A stretch of 64,000 bases of DNA. It comes from Anaerococcus urinomassiliensis (GTDB lineage Bacteria; Bacillota; Clostridia; Tissierellales; Peptoniphilaceae). The stretch covers positions 942,501 through 1,006,500 of the forward strand of contig NZ_LT635782.1 in assembly GCF_900128425.1 (NCBI RefSeq), read 5' to 3'. A program made the position numbers and the translations under genes. Shown in pieces: positions 23,173 through 32,747 of the stretch (positions within the stretch are counted from its first letter, which is position 1; each line of letters opens with the position of its first letter). The notes below the pieces were generated by a model. The model was not told the DNA's origin, made no database searches, and saw only the letters and a program-made list of their open reading frames with translations.

Positions 23173-24918
23173 TTATTCAATTTTCCAACCAGTAGCTTTT
23201 TCTCTTTTCTCAATAAAACTCTTGTATATGTGTGATTTTTCCATAAGCTCTTTATGTTTACCAATACTTTCAATATTTCCTTTATCCATAACAACAATTT
23301 GATCAGCATTTTTAATAGTTTCAAGTTTATGTGCAATCACAATTACAGTTTTATCTTTTAACAAATTGTTTAAAGCAGTTATAAGTTGTTGTTCATTTTC
23401 TGGATCTACACTTGAAGTAGCTTCGTCAAGAATAACAATTCTGCTTGGTTTTAGCATAGCTCTTGCTATAGATATTCTCTGACGCTCTCCTCCAGATAAA
23501 TTTGAACCACCCTCTTGTAAAACTGTGTCATAACCATCTGACAACTTCATAATAAATTCATGACACTGTGCTTGCTTAGCAACATTAATAACTTCCTCAT
23601 CACTAGCTTCTGTATTTCCGAACTTAATGTTGTTTTTTATAGTGTCATCAAATAAATAGACGTCTTGAAAAACAAAAGTGAAATTAGATAACAGATTGTC
23701 ATACCTAAAATCTTTTATGTTATTATCATCAATCAATATTTCTCCAGAATCTACATCCCAAAATCTAGCTATCAAATTACAAAGTGTTGTTTTTCCACTT
23801 CCAGAACCACCTACAATTGCTGTAGTCTTACCTTTTGGAATATCTAAATTTAAACCGTTAAATAAGTTCTGTTCGTCATATGAGAAGTCAACGTCCTTTA
23901 GATTTATATCTCCTTTTTCAAAGCTTGTTCTTGTGCCTTCTGAAATTGTTGGTAAATTCCTAAGTTTAGCAATTGAATCCAAGTTTTGTATAGCTATTCC
24001 TCTAACGTTTTGCATACTTCCAGCCATTTCAAAACCAGAAAAAACAATAAAACTAGACACTACAAGCATTACAGCTTTATAGTGATCAATTTCTCCTATA
24101 CAAAATCTATAAATAGCTGAAAATATAATAAGACAAATCCCTAATTTAAATATAATTAGAAATATCAAAGCAGCAGGTGCTACAGTTTTTTCAACATTTA
24201 TAAAGCCTCTTCTATTTTTATAAATCTCTCTGTCCAATTCTTTAGTCATTTCACCACTTTTTCCAAATGATTTAATAACACTAATACCTTTAACATACTC
24301 TAAAGTAGATGCGTTTAGATTTATTTTTAAAGCTTGTAATTTTTTAGTCAACTCATCTGATTTCTTTTGAAAGATAACATTGCATAACATTCCTAAGAAT
24401 AAAGTTCCTAAAATTATAGAACCTGTAACTATATCAAACGGAATCATAAATATCGCCATTATTATAGTTTGAATTACTCCCACAAATAAAGTTTCTATTA
24501 TATTAACTCCTACGGTTTCAAGTTCACCTATAACTGTGGTTAATCCGCCTGAAATGTTTCCAAGGCGATTACTGCTAAAATATCCCATATTCACTTTTTT
24601 TAGCTGATCACCTATATATAGCCTATTTTCTGCTCCCATATTGTAAGTTGCGATGTATTTATTTCTATCAGCCATATAACTAGATAATATTTTCCCTACT
24701 ACACTTAGTAGAGCTATTGCAAATACGACATAGATGTCTTCTTGTGTAATATTTCTTCCTTCAAATATATTTTGAAATATTTTAAGTAAAAGCAACATTG
24801 TAGCTCCAAGGGATATTCCTTCAAATATACTTTTTAATACTTCAAAGAAAAACATCTTGCTAATTTTGGAAGATTCTTTTCCAGCGACCCAATATAACTT
24901 GTGAATTAATTCTTTCAT
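23173..24918 (-). CDS. ABC transporter, fused permease/ATPase, subunit 2
   Basis: 581 residues: an N-terminal exporter-type six-helix domain (about 1-310) and a C-terminal ATPase with Walker A GGSGSGKTT (about 370), signature LSGGERQR, and Walker B IVILDEATSSVD. It starts at the base next to the stop codon of the other half transporter, indicating a heterodimer. Pairs of this form (YbtPQ/IrtAB-like) linked to ECF genes and an AraC regulator occur in several Firmicutes and have been linked to uptake of metal chelators or other small molecules. The substrate here cannot be deduced. Confidence 0.9.
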   Translation of the reverse strand: MKELIHKLYWVAGKESSKISKMFFFEVLKSIFEGISLGATMLLLLKIFQNIFEGRNITQEDIYVVFAIALLSVVGKILSSYMADRNKYIATYNMGAENRLYIGDQLKKVNMGYFSSNRLGNISGGLTTVIGELETVGVNIIETLFVGVIQTIIMAIFMIPFDIVTGSIILGTLFLGMLCNVIFQKKSDELTKKLQALKINLNASTLEYVKGISVIKSFGKSGEMTKELDREIYKNRRGFINVEKTVAPAALIFLIIFKLGICLIIFSAIYRFCIGEIDHYKAVMLVVSSFIVFSGFEMAGSMQNVRGIAIQNLDSIAKLRNLPTISEGTRTSFEKGDINLKDVDFSYDEQNLFNGLNLDIPKGKTTAIVGGSGSGKTTLCNLIARFWDVDSGEILIDDNNIKDFRYDNLLSNFTFVFQDVYLFDDTIKNNIKFGNTEASDEEVINVAKQAQCHEFIMKLSDGYDTVLQEGGSNLSGGERQRISIARAMLKPSRIVILDEATSSVDPENEQQLITALNNLLKDKTVIVIAHKLETIKNADQIVVMDKGNIESIGKHKELMEKSHIYKSFIEKREKATGWKIE

Positions 24919-26631
24919 TTACTCACCCCTATCGTTTGATAAACTTATATGTGATTTCCACATTTTTGCATATGTTTCACTTTTTCCAAGAAGTTCTTTA
25001 TGAGTTCCTTCTGCTTCAATTTCCCCATTGTTTAATACTATGATCTTATCGGCTCCTATTATTGTAGAAAGCCTATGAGCAATCATAATAACCGTTTTAT
25101 TTTCAACTAATGCATCTATAGATTTTTGAATTTCAGCTTCATTATCTGGATCAGAATATGCTGTAGCTTCGTCTAATAAAACTATTGGGCTATCTTTAAG
25201 CAAAGCTCTTGCTATTGTAAGTCTTTGTCTCTCTCCTCCAGACAAGTTGCTCCCAGATTCTCCAATTATGGTTTCATATCCATTAGGAAGACTCATAATA
25301 AAGTCATGACAAGAAGCTTTTTTACAAGCGTCTTTTATCTCTTCAATACTAGCATTTTGATTTGCCATTCTCATATTATCTATAATACTTTTTCTAAATA
25401 GATAATTTTCTTGTGATACATAGGTTACAAGTTCCATGTTCTTTTCAAGAGAAACATCTTTAAGATTTACATTTCCTACGGATATTTTTCCTTTATTAAT
25501 ATTCCAATATCCCGCAATTAGCTTAGCAATAGTGGATTTTCCACCGCCAGAATAACCAACAATAGCTGTAAGTTTATTTTCTTTTGCACTAAAGGATAAG
25601 TTATCAAAAACTTTTTTCTTATCATTATAGGCAAAACATACATTTTCAAAATTAATATCGTATGATCTTATTTTTTCCTCTCCATTACCTCGTTCTAACT
25701 CTGGTAACTCCATAACATTTTTTATTTCATCTATTACAACTCTTACATTCGCCATAGTATCCATATGACTCATAGCTTTAATCAAAGGTTTGTAGCAGGC
25801 ATAAGATAATAAAACACACATTATTAGATTGCCTACTTCAATACTTCCATTCATATACAAGTATAAAGAAGTTGGTAAAACAAATAATAAAGTTGATGGT
25901 AAAACTTCCATTGCTGCTGTCATATAGAAACAAACACTTAAATACCAATTTAGCATACTGTCTCTATTACTATTTACAGCATCTACAAATTTTCCATATG
26001 ATGATGCAGATTTATTGAATGCCTTTATAACTTGAATACCTCTAATATATTCAACAGCTGTTGTATTCATGTTTTTTGCGGCTTCTTGATAATTTCGTGA
26101 TTTTTCTTCATATCCACCCATCATTAGAATTGAAAATAACACCCCTAGTGGTAATGTAATAAGATTTGCAATTCCAATCCTCCAATCCATTATAAAAATA
26201 ATAACTACTAAAGCGATTGGAATGATAAGATTAGCTATTACTTCAGGAATAACATGAGCTATCGGTTGCTCAATTTTATTCAAAGTTTCTACCATAAACT
26301 GAGTCCATTCTCCACTAGATCGTTTTTCAATTTCTCCCATTGATAATCTATTAATTTTTCTTACAAGTTTCTTTCTTTCATCCTCTATTATGCGAAATGC
26401 TAAGTTGTGAGAAATTAAAGTTGAAATCTCATGAAAAATAACACTTCCTATTAACCCAACTAAAATAAGCAAAATTGGTCTTATATAGAATTCTAATTCT
26501 GTATTATTAATTGCTATATTTTGAGTAATCTTAGCTAAAGCAAAATATGGTACAACACTACAAAAAACACCAATTACTGCAATAATAACTGATGATAAAA
26601 TTTGTCCTATATGCTTTTTTAAAACTTCCAT
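24919..26631 (-). CDS. ABC transporter, fused permease/ATPase, subunit 1
   Basis: 570 residues: an exporter-type transmembrane domain (about 1-300) and an ATPase with Walker A GYSGGGKST (about 357), LSGGERQR and a Walker B followed by DEATAYSDP, where the usual SALD is altered. The D-loop difference and the abutting partner gene suggest an asymmetric heterodimer. The ATG at 26631 has GGAGG upstream. It follows the ECF ATPase gene by 15 bp, so it is in the same operon. Confidence 0.9.
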   Translation of the reverse strand: MEVLKKHIGQILSSVIIAVIGVFCSVVPYFALAKITQNIAINNTELEFYIRPILLILVGLIGSVIFHEISTLISHNLAFRIIEDERKKLVRKINRLSMGEIEKRSSGEWTQFMVETLNKIEQPIAHVIPEVIANLIIPIALVVIIFIMDWRIGIANLITLPLGVLFSILMMGGYEEKSRNYQEAAKNMNTTAVEYIRGIQVIKAFNKSASSYGKFVDAVNSNRDSMLNWYLSVCFYMTAAMEVLPSTLLFVLPTSLYLYMNGSIEVGNLIMCVLLSYACYKPLIKAMSHMDTMANVRVVIDEIKNVMELPELERGNGEEKIRSYDINFENVCFAYNDKKKVFDNLSFSAKENKLTAIVGYSGGGKSTIAKLIAGYWNINKGKISVGNVNLKDVSLEKNMELVTYVSQENYLFRKSIIDNMRMANQNASIEEIKDACKKASCHDFIMSLPNGYETIIGESGSNLSGGERQRLTIARALLKDSPIVLLDEATAYSDPDNEAEIQKSIDALVENKTVIMIAHRLSTIIGADKIIVLNNGEIEAEGTHKELLGKSETYAKMWKSHISLSNDRGE

Positions 26632-26646
26632 TACGCACCTCCTAAA

Positions 26647-28131
26647 TTATTTAGCCTCCATAGCTCTTAACAGCTGTCCTATATTATCAATATAAAAATC
26701 TTCTGTTATTATCCCATTCTCTAGTTTTACAAGTCTATCACACGTCTTTGCTATAAATTCAATATCATGAGAAATTATCAAAAATTTTGTTCCTTTTTTT
26801 TGTTCCTCTTTGATTAATCTCCCCACCTTATCCATACTCCTGAAATCAAGCCCTGATGTCGGCTCATCCAATATAATAAAAGGTGTTTCTCTCAACATAG
26901 CTACGCATAGAACCAATCTCTGTTTTTGACCACCTGATAAAGTTGCTGGATGCTTATCTCTTATATCAAATAATCCAACTTTTTTTAAAAGTTCCTCTGC
27001 TTTCGTGATATAATCTTCTCTATTTTTTAACCCAGTTAATAATTCATCCATCAAATCTTCCCCAAATAATTGAGAGTCTAAATCTTGAGGAATATACCAC
27101 ACTTTGCTTAACCTCATCTTTTTATTAGCTTTGAGTCCATTTATCTTTATTTCTCCATCAGTCTGATTTTGAATCCCAGAATAAATTTTACCGAGTGTAC
27201 TTTTACCTGTTCCATTTATTCCTACTAAAGCAATAGTCTCATTGCTATCAAATTTAAGTGACACATCTTTTAGTACGAAATTATTTTTATATTTTTTACT
27301 AATATTTTTCACCTCAAAATCAAAAGAATTGTCACTACTAATTTCTTTTTCTTTAACTTTGTGGTCATCTACAACAATATCATCAAGATTTATTGAGCGT
27401 AAGCCCAATGCATTTAAGTCTTTTGAACTAATTTTTTCAAATTCTTCTGCTTTATAACTATTTGTTAAAGATCCATTTTGTATCAATAAATACCTATCAG
27501 CTATTCCTTTTAAATAAAATAACCTATGCTCAACAATTACTATAGTTTTCCCTTCATTTTTTAAGTCCATTATAAGTTTTGAAAATTTATATATTGATTT
27601 CAAATCAAGATTTGCAGATGGTTCATCAAATACATATATAGATGGTTCGATAGCTCTCGCTGAACAAATTGCTACTTTTTGCCTAATTCCATAGGATAAA
27701 TTGTATATCCTATTATTTAACAATTTATCAATATTCATTTTCTCACTTGATTCATTTACTCTTCTTATTATTTCATCACGCTTATATCCCAAATTTTCCG
27801 GTCCAAATGCAATTTCTCCATTAACTTCATTGGCAAAAAATTGGCTTCTAGGATCTTGAAATACATTACCGACTAACTTTGCTATCTCCCATGATTTTAA
27901 ATTTTTGATAGATTTACTATCAATAAATACTTCTCCATCTAAATTTCCTTCGTAAAAATTTGGAATTAATCCATTTATAGCTCTTGTCAAAGTAGACTTG
28001 CCACATCCCGACTCCCCTATAATTACACAACATTCACCATCTTTAATGTCTAAATTTATATCTTTCAACTGTTCATCTTTATTGCTATTATACGAAAAAG
28101 ATAATTTCCTAATTTCAACTTTATTATTCAA
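26647..28131 (-). CDS. ECF transporter ATPase, two fused ATP-binding domains (EcfA-A' type)
   Basis: 494 residues from a TTG at 28131 with AGAGGTG five bases upstream; an ATG at 28155 lacks a site and overlaps ecfT. Domain 1 (about 1-225): Walker A GESGCGKST, signature LSYGIRQK (weaker than LSGGQ), Walker B YVFDEPSANLD. Domain 2 (about 265-490): Walker A GINGTGKST, LSGGQKQR, Walker B IILDEPTSGLD. Fusion of the two ATPases is common in ECF modules whose S component lies next to them. It energises the EcfT/S membrane unit encoded immediately upstream. Confidence 0.9.
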   Translation of the reverse strand: MNNKVEIRKLSFSYNSNKDEQLKDINLDIKDGECCVIIGESGCGKSTLTRAINGLIPNFYEGNLDGEVFIDSKSIKNLKSWEIAKLVGNVFQDPRSQFFANEVNGEIAFGPENLGYKRDEIIRRVNESSEKMNIDKLLNNRIYNLSYGIRQKVAICSARAIEPSIYVFDEPSANLDLKSIYKFSKLIMDLKNEGKTIVIVEHRLFYLKGIADRYLLIQNGSLTNSYKAEEFEKISSKDLNALGLRSINLDDIVVDDHKVKEKEISSDNSFDFEVKNISKKYKNNFVLKDVSLKFDSNETIALVGINGTGKSTLGKIYSGIQNQTDGEIKINGLKANKKMRLSKVWYIPQDLDSQLFGEDLMDELLTGLKNREDYITKAEELLKKVGLFDIRDKHPATLSGGQKQRLVLCVAMLRETPFIILDEPTSGLDFRSMDKVGRLIKEEQKKGTKFLIISHDIEFIAKTCDRLVKLENGIITEDFYIDNIGQLLRAMEAK

Positions 28132-28142
28132 TGATGCACCTC

Positions 28143-28817
28143 TCATATAAGACATAATATAAATAAAACAAAGCTTGTAGTTATTATAATTATGTCTAAT
28201 TTACACAACCTATTGCTATAATATGAATCCCTTTTTATTGGGTTTTCAATTCCTCTAACAATCGCTGCTGCTGATAATTCATCCCCTACTTTTATAGAAC
28301 GAAAAATTAAAGGAACTATAGCATATTCAAGAGTCCTCAAAGGATTTGATAAAATATGAAAAAAGTTACCTGTAAATCCCCTTACTTTCATAGCTTCTTT
28401 TATTGTTCTAAATTCCCCAGCAATTGTTGGTACAAATCGAATAATTACCGTTAATATAAGTACAAAATTTCGTGGCAACATTAATTTGTGAAATATTGAA
28501 ATTAATTTTCCTGATGGTATCTTAAAAGTTAAAAATCCTGCCATGATTGGAACTATGAATTTATACAACATTCCCAAAAGCATTGGTGAAATTATAACTA
28601 CACCACTAGGTATCATTTTTAATAACCAAAATGTAGTAAAACTATATATCATAAAATAAATAATGCTCTGCTTGATAAAACCAAAATATGCTAAAAGCAT
28701 ACAAAGCCATCCTACAAACAGAGCATGCATATAGTAACTTTTTGTAAATATTGACACCATACAGGAAATTATAGTTAAAAAAAGACAAGTTATTCCACTT
28801 ATTTTTTCTATTTTCAT
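28143..28817 (-). CDS. ECF transporter transmembrane coupling protein EcfT
   Basis: 224 residues with five or six hydrophobic segments. Two coupling-helix motifs of the EcfT family are present: AMKVRGF (about 142-148) and AAIVRGIE (about 182-189), corresponding to the two conserved Ala-Arg-Gly elements that contact the ATPases. It lies 12 bp upstream of the fused ATPase start and 18 bp downstream of the S component. It couples ATP hydrolysis to toppling of the substrate-binding subunit. Confidence 0.85.
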   Translation of the reverse strand: MKIEKISGITCLFLTIISCMVSIFTKSYYMHALFVGWLCMLLAYFGFIKQSIIYFMIYSFTTFWLLKMIPSGVVIISPMLLGMLYKFIVPIMAGFLTFKIPSGKLISIFHKLMLPRNFVLILTVIIRFVPTIAGEFRTIKEAMKVRGFTGNFFHILSNPLRTLEYAIVPLIFRSIKVGDELSAAAIVRGIENPIKRDSYYSNRLCKLDIIIITTSFVLFILCLI

Positions 28818-28834
28818 TTCCCATATATCTCCAT

Positions 28835-29437
28835 TTACTCTAAAATACCCGCCTTTTTAAAGTGCTTTTTAAGAATTTTTTGTGCAAACAAAACACCTAA
28901 AGCAGATAATATAACGGTTATTGTTACACCTAATAATAGTAGTTTTGGTGAAGATACCAAATTATATTGCAATGTTAATGTCTTATCTGCAAACCCACTC
29001 TCTAAAGCTTGCTTTTGATAAGATTCCCAAGCTATCCAACATGGAACTCCTATTCCCATGAACATACCAGCACCATAAACACTCCAGCCAATCATATTTC
29101 TTATTGGATTTATATAAGTGTCTTTGCCTATCATTACTATTTCACACAAAATAGCAAGTCCAATAAAATATGGAAGCATAAACACATAACCCATAGCTGC
29201 TGTGATAAGACCATAAATTAATATCCATATAAATAATAGCCCGTGTTTATTAAGTCTGTTAGCTGCTACTAAGTAGAAAATAGCTCCTATAAACATTTCA
29301 ATTCCAGCAGTACCATAAATATATACAACTGGAACAGCAACCGTACTCATTCCAATAACAATAGAAATTGCATAAAATAAAGCAATCATAATAGCTACTG
29401 TTACTACATCTTTTGTAGTCATTTTTTTATTGTTCAT
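28835..29437 (-). CDS. ECF transporter S component (MptD/Trep_Strep family)
   Basis: 200 residues, mostly hydrophobic, with about six segments. The opening TTKDVVTVAIMIALFYAIS and the PVVYIYGTAGIEMFIGAIFY block are typical of the Trep_Strep family of S components. The ATG at 29437 has GGAGGTG. It is first in the operon S-T-AA'-ABC-ABC-MATE. The ligand of this family is not established; candidates are vitamins or metal-linked cofactors. Expression is probably under the AraC-type regulator encoded just upstream. Confidence 0.82.
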   Translation of the reverse strand: MNNKKMTTKDVVTVAIMIALFYAISIVIGMSTVAVPVVYIYGTAGIEMFIGAIFYLVAANRLNKHGLLFIWILIYGLITAAMGYVFMLPYFIGLAILCEIVMIGKDTYINPIRNMIGWSVYGAGMFMGIGVPCWIAWESYQKQALESGFADKTLTLQYNLVSSPKLLLLGVTITVILSALGVLFAQKILKKHFKKAGILE

Positions 29438-29493
29438 AAAACACCTCCGTTAATTAATAAAATGTACATAGAATGTGTATAGAGAATATTTAC

Positions 29494-29536
29494 AAAAAAA
29501 TATCCATCTCAACTTTATTATAAAGTAAGATGGATA
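29494..29536 (-). terminator. terminator between the AraC regulator and the ECF operon
   Basis: A near-perfect long stem (ATCCATCT with AGATGGAT, inner ACTTTA/TAAAGT) centred at about 29519, followed on the minus strand by TATTTTTTT. It separates the regulator transcript from the ECF operon. Confidence 0.75.
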
Positions 29537-29578
29537 TTTTCTTTATAACCTGACAGCTCTTTATTTGCTCTAAAAATG

Positions 29579-30550
29579 TCAGATGGATTTTTTTCTATAT
29601 TCTTGAGGAGTTTGCCCAAAATGTTTTTTGAATGACTCAGAAAATTTACTAGGATTCAAATATCCTGACAAATCAGAAATCTCTCCTATCGACATTAAGG
29701 GTTTATGAATTAATAATTTAGCAGCGGCTTCTAAACAATTTTCCCTAATAAAATTACCTATTGAGCTTCCAGTTATGTATATGAAACATCTCTTCAAACT
29801 GGATTCTGAAATAGCATATTTTTTTGATAAATCAGAAATAGAATATCTTTCAAAAGGATTATTTAGAATCGTCTTATATGATTCTACAGTTGCTTCATAT
29901 ACTGGTTCTGAAAAAGATGTTAACTTAAAAGTATCTGAACTTTCAACTAAATTTAAAAATAATAACAACTCTATTGTTTTTATAATTGAATAAGAAAGTC
30001 TTATTCTAGAATCTACTCTATAAAGTTCACTAATAACATGGTCTATCTCATGACGTGAATGAATAATTAAAGCTGCACCATTTTTACACAGACGATCTTT
30101 TATTTCTAACAAATCAATTTTTGCATACGGAAAGTATTTATCAATAGAATTTTGTGCCTTTTCAATATCAATAAATATTGAAAGTCCCACATATTTTTTT
30201 GTTGGTATGCACGAATCTTCAAAAGGAACTTTGCCTATTTCGATTACACTTAGATCGCCTTTACCTATCAGAGCGCGTTCATTATTTTCAAGTTTAAACT
30301 CATAACATCCCTCTAAACAATGATCTATTTCTAAAACCCTGCTTTTAGGATTTATTTTTTGATATGCTGTCTCCATATTTAGGTTATTATAAGATAATTG
30401 AACACCTTCAAATAAATTGTAGCAACGCATTTCACCACAGCCAGTAGAATTTTCAATTGTATAAATTTTACATTCATCAGTAACCTTTTTTTCAGAAAAA
30501 ATATATCCTTCAAGTACATTTTCTATAATATCTTCATGATTTAATTCCAA
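29579..30550 (-). CDS. AraC-family transcriptional regulator
   Basis: 323 residues from a TTG at 30550 with AGGAGG seven bases upstream. The C-terminal about 100 residues hold two helix-turn-helix units, with YSISDLSKKYAISESSLKRC and then IGEISDLSGYLNPSKFSESF and the closing FGQTPQEYRKK. The N-terminal about 220 residues are a sensor domain without clear family features. It lies upstream of the ECF/ABC/MATE operon in the same orientation. AraC proteins of the YbtA type often activate linked transport genes in response to the transported ligand; that role is inferred. Confidence 0.88.
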   Translation of the reverse strand: MELNHEDIIENVLEGYIFSEKKVTDECKIYTIENSTGCGEMRCYNLFEGVQLSYNNLNMETAYQKINPKSRVLEIDHCLEGCYEFKLENNERALIGKGDLSVIEIGKVPFEDSCIPTKKYVGLSIFIDIEKAQNSIDKYFPYAKIDLLEIKDRLCKNGAALIIHSRHEIDHVISELYRVDSRIRLSYSIIKTIELLLFLNLVESSDTFKLTSFSEPVYEATVESYKTILNNPFERYSISDLSKKYAISESSLKRCFIYITGSSIGNFIRENCLEAAAKLLIHKPLMSIGEISDLSGYLNPSKFSESFKKHFGQTPQEYRKKSI

Positions 30551-30692
30551 AACTCTACCTCCTAATGCATCATAATAATTAATTAAATTATACCCAAAAA
30601 TTAGATTTTATACTAAAAATACACTATAGCATATTAATCGTACATCTATATTTTAAGCTTTTCTATTAGATACAAACATTTCAATTTTATGG

Positions 30693-30698
30693 TATAAT
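30693..30698 (+). promoter_or_regulatory. extended -10 promoter ahead of the mobilisation genes
   Basis: TGGTATAAT gives a perfect TATAAT with the TGn extension; the -35 position holds only a weak match (TACAAA). It points towards mobC, about 180 bp downstream. Confidence 0.4.
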
Positions 30699-30750
30699 GG
30701 TAATAATTAAATAACACGCTTAACGCTTATAACTTTAATAGCAAGCACAG

Positions 30751-30843
30751 TAAGTGTACGGACACTTACGAAAAAATTAATGGAGCAGACCTTTACGGAT
30801 TGCTCCATTTTCTTAATTTTTACCTTGTTAGGGAGAACCCTAA
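30751..30843. other. candidate origin of transfer (oriT) with three hairpins
   Basis: Three perfect dyads stand in line before mobC: TAAGTGT/ACACTTA (30751-30768), ATGGAGCA/TGCTCCAT (30780-30808) and TTAGGG/CCCTAA (30828-30843). The last is followed by GACCCCG. This arrangement directly upstream of a mobC-relaxase pair is where oriT and its nic site usually lie. No experimentally known nic sequence was matched. Confidence 0.5.
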
Positions 30844-30875
30844 GACCCCGAAATATATTTATAAAGGAGAATAAA

Positions 30876-31232
30876 ATGACAAATAGATTTAGAAATGAAA
30901 GAATAGAAATAAAATTAACTAAGGAAGAAAAGGAAGTTTTTGAAAAGAAAATGAAACTTGCAAATTGCAAAACAATGTCCCACTTTCTTAGAAAATGTGT
31001 TTTAGAAAAGGAGATTTATGTTGTAGATTTAGAACCATTTAGAAACCTACAATGGCTACTTTCAAATGCAACAAATAATATAAACCAGATTGCAAAAGCT
31101 ACTAATACAACTGGTGTTATTTACAAAAATGATATTGAATCGATGAATAAACAAATAGAAAAATTATCAAGAGAAATATGGCAGATCCATTCCCTACTTC
31201 TTAATAAATCAAAAGAAAGTTCTGGTGATTAG
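30876..31232 (+). CDS. mobC: MobC-like mobilisation protein
   Basis: 118 residues from the ATG at 30876, with AAAGGAG upstream. A ribbon-helix-helix-like start (RNERIEIKLTKEEKEVFEKK) is followed by the MobC core: MSHFLRKCVLEKEI, then NLQWLLSNATNNINQIAKAT. MobC proteins bind oriT and help the relaxase nick. The stop codon lies one base before the relaxase ATG. The protein looks complete, although its relaxase partner is not. Confidence 0.85.
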   Translation: MTNRFRNERIEIKLTKEEKEVFEKKMKLANCKTMSHFLRKCVLEKEIYVVDLEPFRNLQWLLSNATNNINQIAKATNTTGVIYKNDIESMNKQIEKLSREIWQIHSLLLNKSKESSGD

Positions 31233-31233
31233 T

Positions 31234-31515
31234 ATGGCAATTACAAAAATACATCCTATAAAATCAACTCTAAATTTGGCAATAGACTATATAACTAAGA
31301 GTGAAAAAACTGATGAAAAAGTCTTGGTATCTACATTTAAATGTCATCCATCTACTGCCCATATTCAATTTATAAAAACACGAGAAGATAATGATACTAA
31401 GGGTACAGTTTTGGCTAGACATTTAATCCAATCTTTTCTACCAGGAGATGTTAATCCTATAAAAGCTCACGAGATAGGAATGGAATTATGCAAGATTACT
31501 CTTTACAAGATCTAA
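31234..31515 (+). pseudogene. MobA/VirD2-type relaxase, N-terminal fragment
   Basis: 93 residues. MAITKIHPIKSTLNLAIDYI and ARHLIQSFLPGDV match the start of MobP-type relaxases of Tn1549-like elements, including the likely nicking tyrosine region. After GMELCK the family sequence stops and the frame ends within six codons. The HxH metal motif and the rest of the roughly 450-residue protein are missing. This marks a deletion or insertion junction at about 31500, where the defence genes begin on the other strand. Confidence 0.75.
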
Positions 31516-31616
31516 TACGTGTGAGCTTTATCAAATACAAAAGATTTATAGAATCTACATGTGCAAGGAGATAGAAAGGTAGCAATCTCCTTTACATTAA
31601 CGTAATTCATCTTAGT

Positions 31617-32747
31617 TCAATAATTTTCTATAATAATTTCATCAACACTTTTTATTTCAGTGTAACCTTTGTAGAAAATAGGGATATCTTCTTTTTTTAA
31701 ATTGGGTGAAATATAAACATAAATTTTTTTATCCAAAGCGTCTGCATACCCAAGTTCCCATGAACACCATTGTGATTTAAAAGAAGATTCTGTTAAAAAA
31801 ATTATAAAAATCTTACTCTGATGTATTCTTAGTTTAATAATTTCTGATGTTGAAACATTACACCATTCTCGTTTCAAATCGTATTTATCATTAACCCAGT
31901 CTATATAAGCCACATATCCTTTTGTATTTAGGTTTTTATAAAATTCAACTATTTGATTCATATCACTAGAGTTATGAGATATAAAAACATCAAATTTTTT
32001 TACCTTCTCTAAGTCATCTACGTACAGTCTCTGTTTTAAAACTTCAGGACCTGAATTGTTTTTTACAATTTCGTTATCAATATAATTTTTCTTTCCTTTT
32101 TTCTTACGTCTTAACATAAATGGTAATCCAATAGATTGAATGTAGTTTTGGGCTTCTTCTTTTAAAGAAAAATTTCTTGTACATGAATTAACCTTATAAA
32201 AAAACTCAGTAATATTTGGTGATTTGTATTTTGAAAGTTCTCTCATTATCTCTAATTTTTGATGCAAGTCATAGGTTTTAAAATATTTATCTATAAAAAA
32301 AGATGTATATTGCGGTTCTATTTCTTGAATAAATCTTAATGTGCCGTCGTCTTTTTGTTTTCTTTTATCAAATTTGGATTTTGATATCTGCTTTATTTCA
32401 TTCTTTAAATTTTCCATATCATCTTTTTCCAAAATAATTCTATTCTTATCTTTTCTAAGTTTATTCACACTATGAAAAGAACAATCTAAAATAAAATTAT
32501 AAGGTTTTCTAAAATTATATCTGCTTTTTTTCCCATAATTAAGCAGAACCATATTTTTGTTATGCCAAAAATTATACTGTTTATTCAAATCATCCCACAA
32601 ATGTGGGTATAACTCTTTAAATGTATTAACAATATCATCATCTGAAAAAGTATATGGCATTAACTTCAAAACTTGTTGAATTGGCTTTTTAAATTTCTTT
32701 TTGTAATCAATGTATATTTTATTGAATTGTCTTGCCGTTTTTCCCAT
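31617..32747 (-). CDS. large TIR-domain protein, putative NADase or signal synthase
   Basis: 376 residues from the ATG at 32747. The C-terminal about 130 residues are a TIR domain: KKFDVFISHNSSDMNQIV, then GYVAYIDWVND, then FIIFLTESSFKSQWC and SWELGYADALDKKIYVYIS, with the catalytic-type Glu in SWELG near residue 330. The N-terminal about 240 residues are basic and have no recognised domain. It lies 221 bp downstream of the Thoeris pair in the same orientation. It may be a second Thoeris TIR protein, since several thsB copies are common, or an independent TIR effector. The ribosome binding site is weak (AAAGAG). Confidence 0.7.
   Translation of the reverse strand: MGKTARQFNKIYIDYKKKFKKPIQQVLKLMPYTFSDDDIVNTFKELYPHLWDDLNKQYNFWHNKNMVLLNYGKKSRYNFRKPYNFILDCSFHSVNKLRKDKNRIILEKDDMENLKNEIKQISKSKFDKRKQKDDGTLRFIQEIEPQYTSFFIDKYFKTYDLHQKLEIMRELSKYKSPNITEFFYKVNSCTRNFSLKEEAQNYIQSIGLPFMLRRKKKGKKNYIDNEIVKNNSGPEVLKQRLYVDDLEKVKKFDVFISHNSSDMNQIVEFYKNLNTKGYVAYIDWVNDKYDLKREWCNVSTSEIIKLRIHQSKIFIIFLTESSFKSQWCSWELGYADALDKKIYVYISPNLKKEDIPIFYKGYTEIKSVDEIIIENY

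Noticed and set aside
31560..31593. AAGGAGAT/ATCTCCTT inverted repeat as a terminator for the large TIR gene
   Set aside because: It has no T-tract on either strand; it may simply be junction sequence of the truncated mobilisation region.
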